Part shown: positions 5,035-5,092 of the stretch, in pieces
Layout: the number at the start of each line of letters is the position of its first letter
How positions within the stretch are numbered: position 1 is the first letter of the stretch
Assembly (NCBI GenBank): GCA_964512085.1
Contig: CAZEIU010000037.1
Span: 1-5,092, forward strand
Direction of reading: 5' to 3'
Source: JAUPVL01 sp964512085
GTDB lineage: Bacteria; Patescibacteriota; Saccharimonadia; CAILAD01; BJGX01
DNA: 5,092 nucleotides
Made by a program: the position numbers and the translations under genes
Notes under the pieces: model-generated
Seen by the model: only the letters and a program-made list of their open reading frames with translations
The model's database searches: none
Told to the model about the DNA's origin: nothing

Positions 5035-5092
5035 TGGAGGCGCGTACCGGAGTCGCACCGGTGTAGAAGGTTTTGCAGACCTTTGCCTAACT
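5035..5092 (-). tRNA. tRNA-Cys (anticodon GCA), 5' end outside the window
   Basis: 58 nt of the 3' part are present. The anticodon arm is AAGGT-CTGCAAA-ACCTT (anticodon GCA). The T arm is ACCGG-TGCGACT-CCGGT, and the acceptor 3' strand is ACGCGCC followed by discriminator T73 and encoded CCA; U73 is the known identity element for cysteine tRNA. The T loop has G where U55 (pseudouridine 55) is normally found. The first base of tRNA-Leu follows the CCA directly, so the two are almost certainly one transcript needing processing exactly at the CCA/G1 junction. Confidence 0.93.

Noticed and set aside
1..5092. CRISPR arrays, insertion sequences or transposases
   Set aside because: No spaced direct repeats, no transposase frame and no long terminal repeats were seen on either strand.

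Overview
The window looks like chromosomal sequence from an AT-rich bacterium, most likely a member of the Candidate Phyla Radiation (Patescibacteria), possibly Saccharibacteria-like. This is an inference from protein style: a LigA with several departures from the textbook enzyme, a compact LemA, an HtpX beginning MYTEIARNKR, gene overlaps of 4 bp and promoters that abut start codons. I could not run a search. TGA is used as a stop (htpX and the 240-aa gene), so the SR1/Gracilibacteria TGA-to-Gly code does not apply. All genes but one are on the minus strand.

Layout, read in the direction of minus-strand transcription (right to left). At the right edge lie a partial tRNA-Cys(GCA) and a complete tRNA-Leu(UAA) with no base between them, closed by a perfect 14-bp inverted-repeat terminator. 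Next comes a 222-aa polytopic membrane protein with a probable leaderless promoter. It is followed by lemA, which has an extended -10 promoter and a good Shine-Dalgarno. After a 562-bp gap comes a three-gene operon: htpX (leaderless promoter), a 240-aa polytopic membrane protein, and ligA, which runs off the left edge. Both operon junctions are ATGA overlaps, which suggests translational coupling.

The gap between lemA and htpX, two genes that are often neighbours in bacteria, holds the most unusual item. It is a self-contained plus-strand unit with a near-consensus promoter (TTGACT, 17 bp, TATTAT with TGC in front), a perfect 10-bp palindrome in the promoter spacer, an RBS, a 71-codon gene and a strong intrinsic terminator. 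The gene is about 61% G+C with about 73% G/C at third positions, against roughly 35-42% G+C around it. Its product is unknown to me: strongly acidic (20 D/E, 6 K/R), with a possible His-Cys-Cys-Cys metal site. It may be a gene acquired from a GC-rich bacterium, perhaps an actinobacterial host.

The 222-aa protein, LemA, HtpX and the 240-aa protein together suggest an envelope or membrane-protein quality-control neighbourhood. LigA is the housekeeping replicative ligase carried at the end of that operon; it lacks all four zinc-finger cysteines and one lysine considered essential in E. coli LigA.
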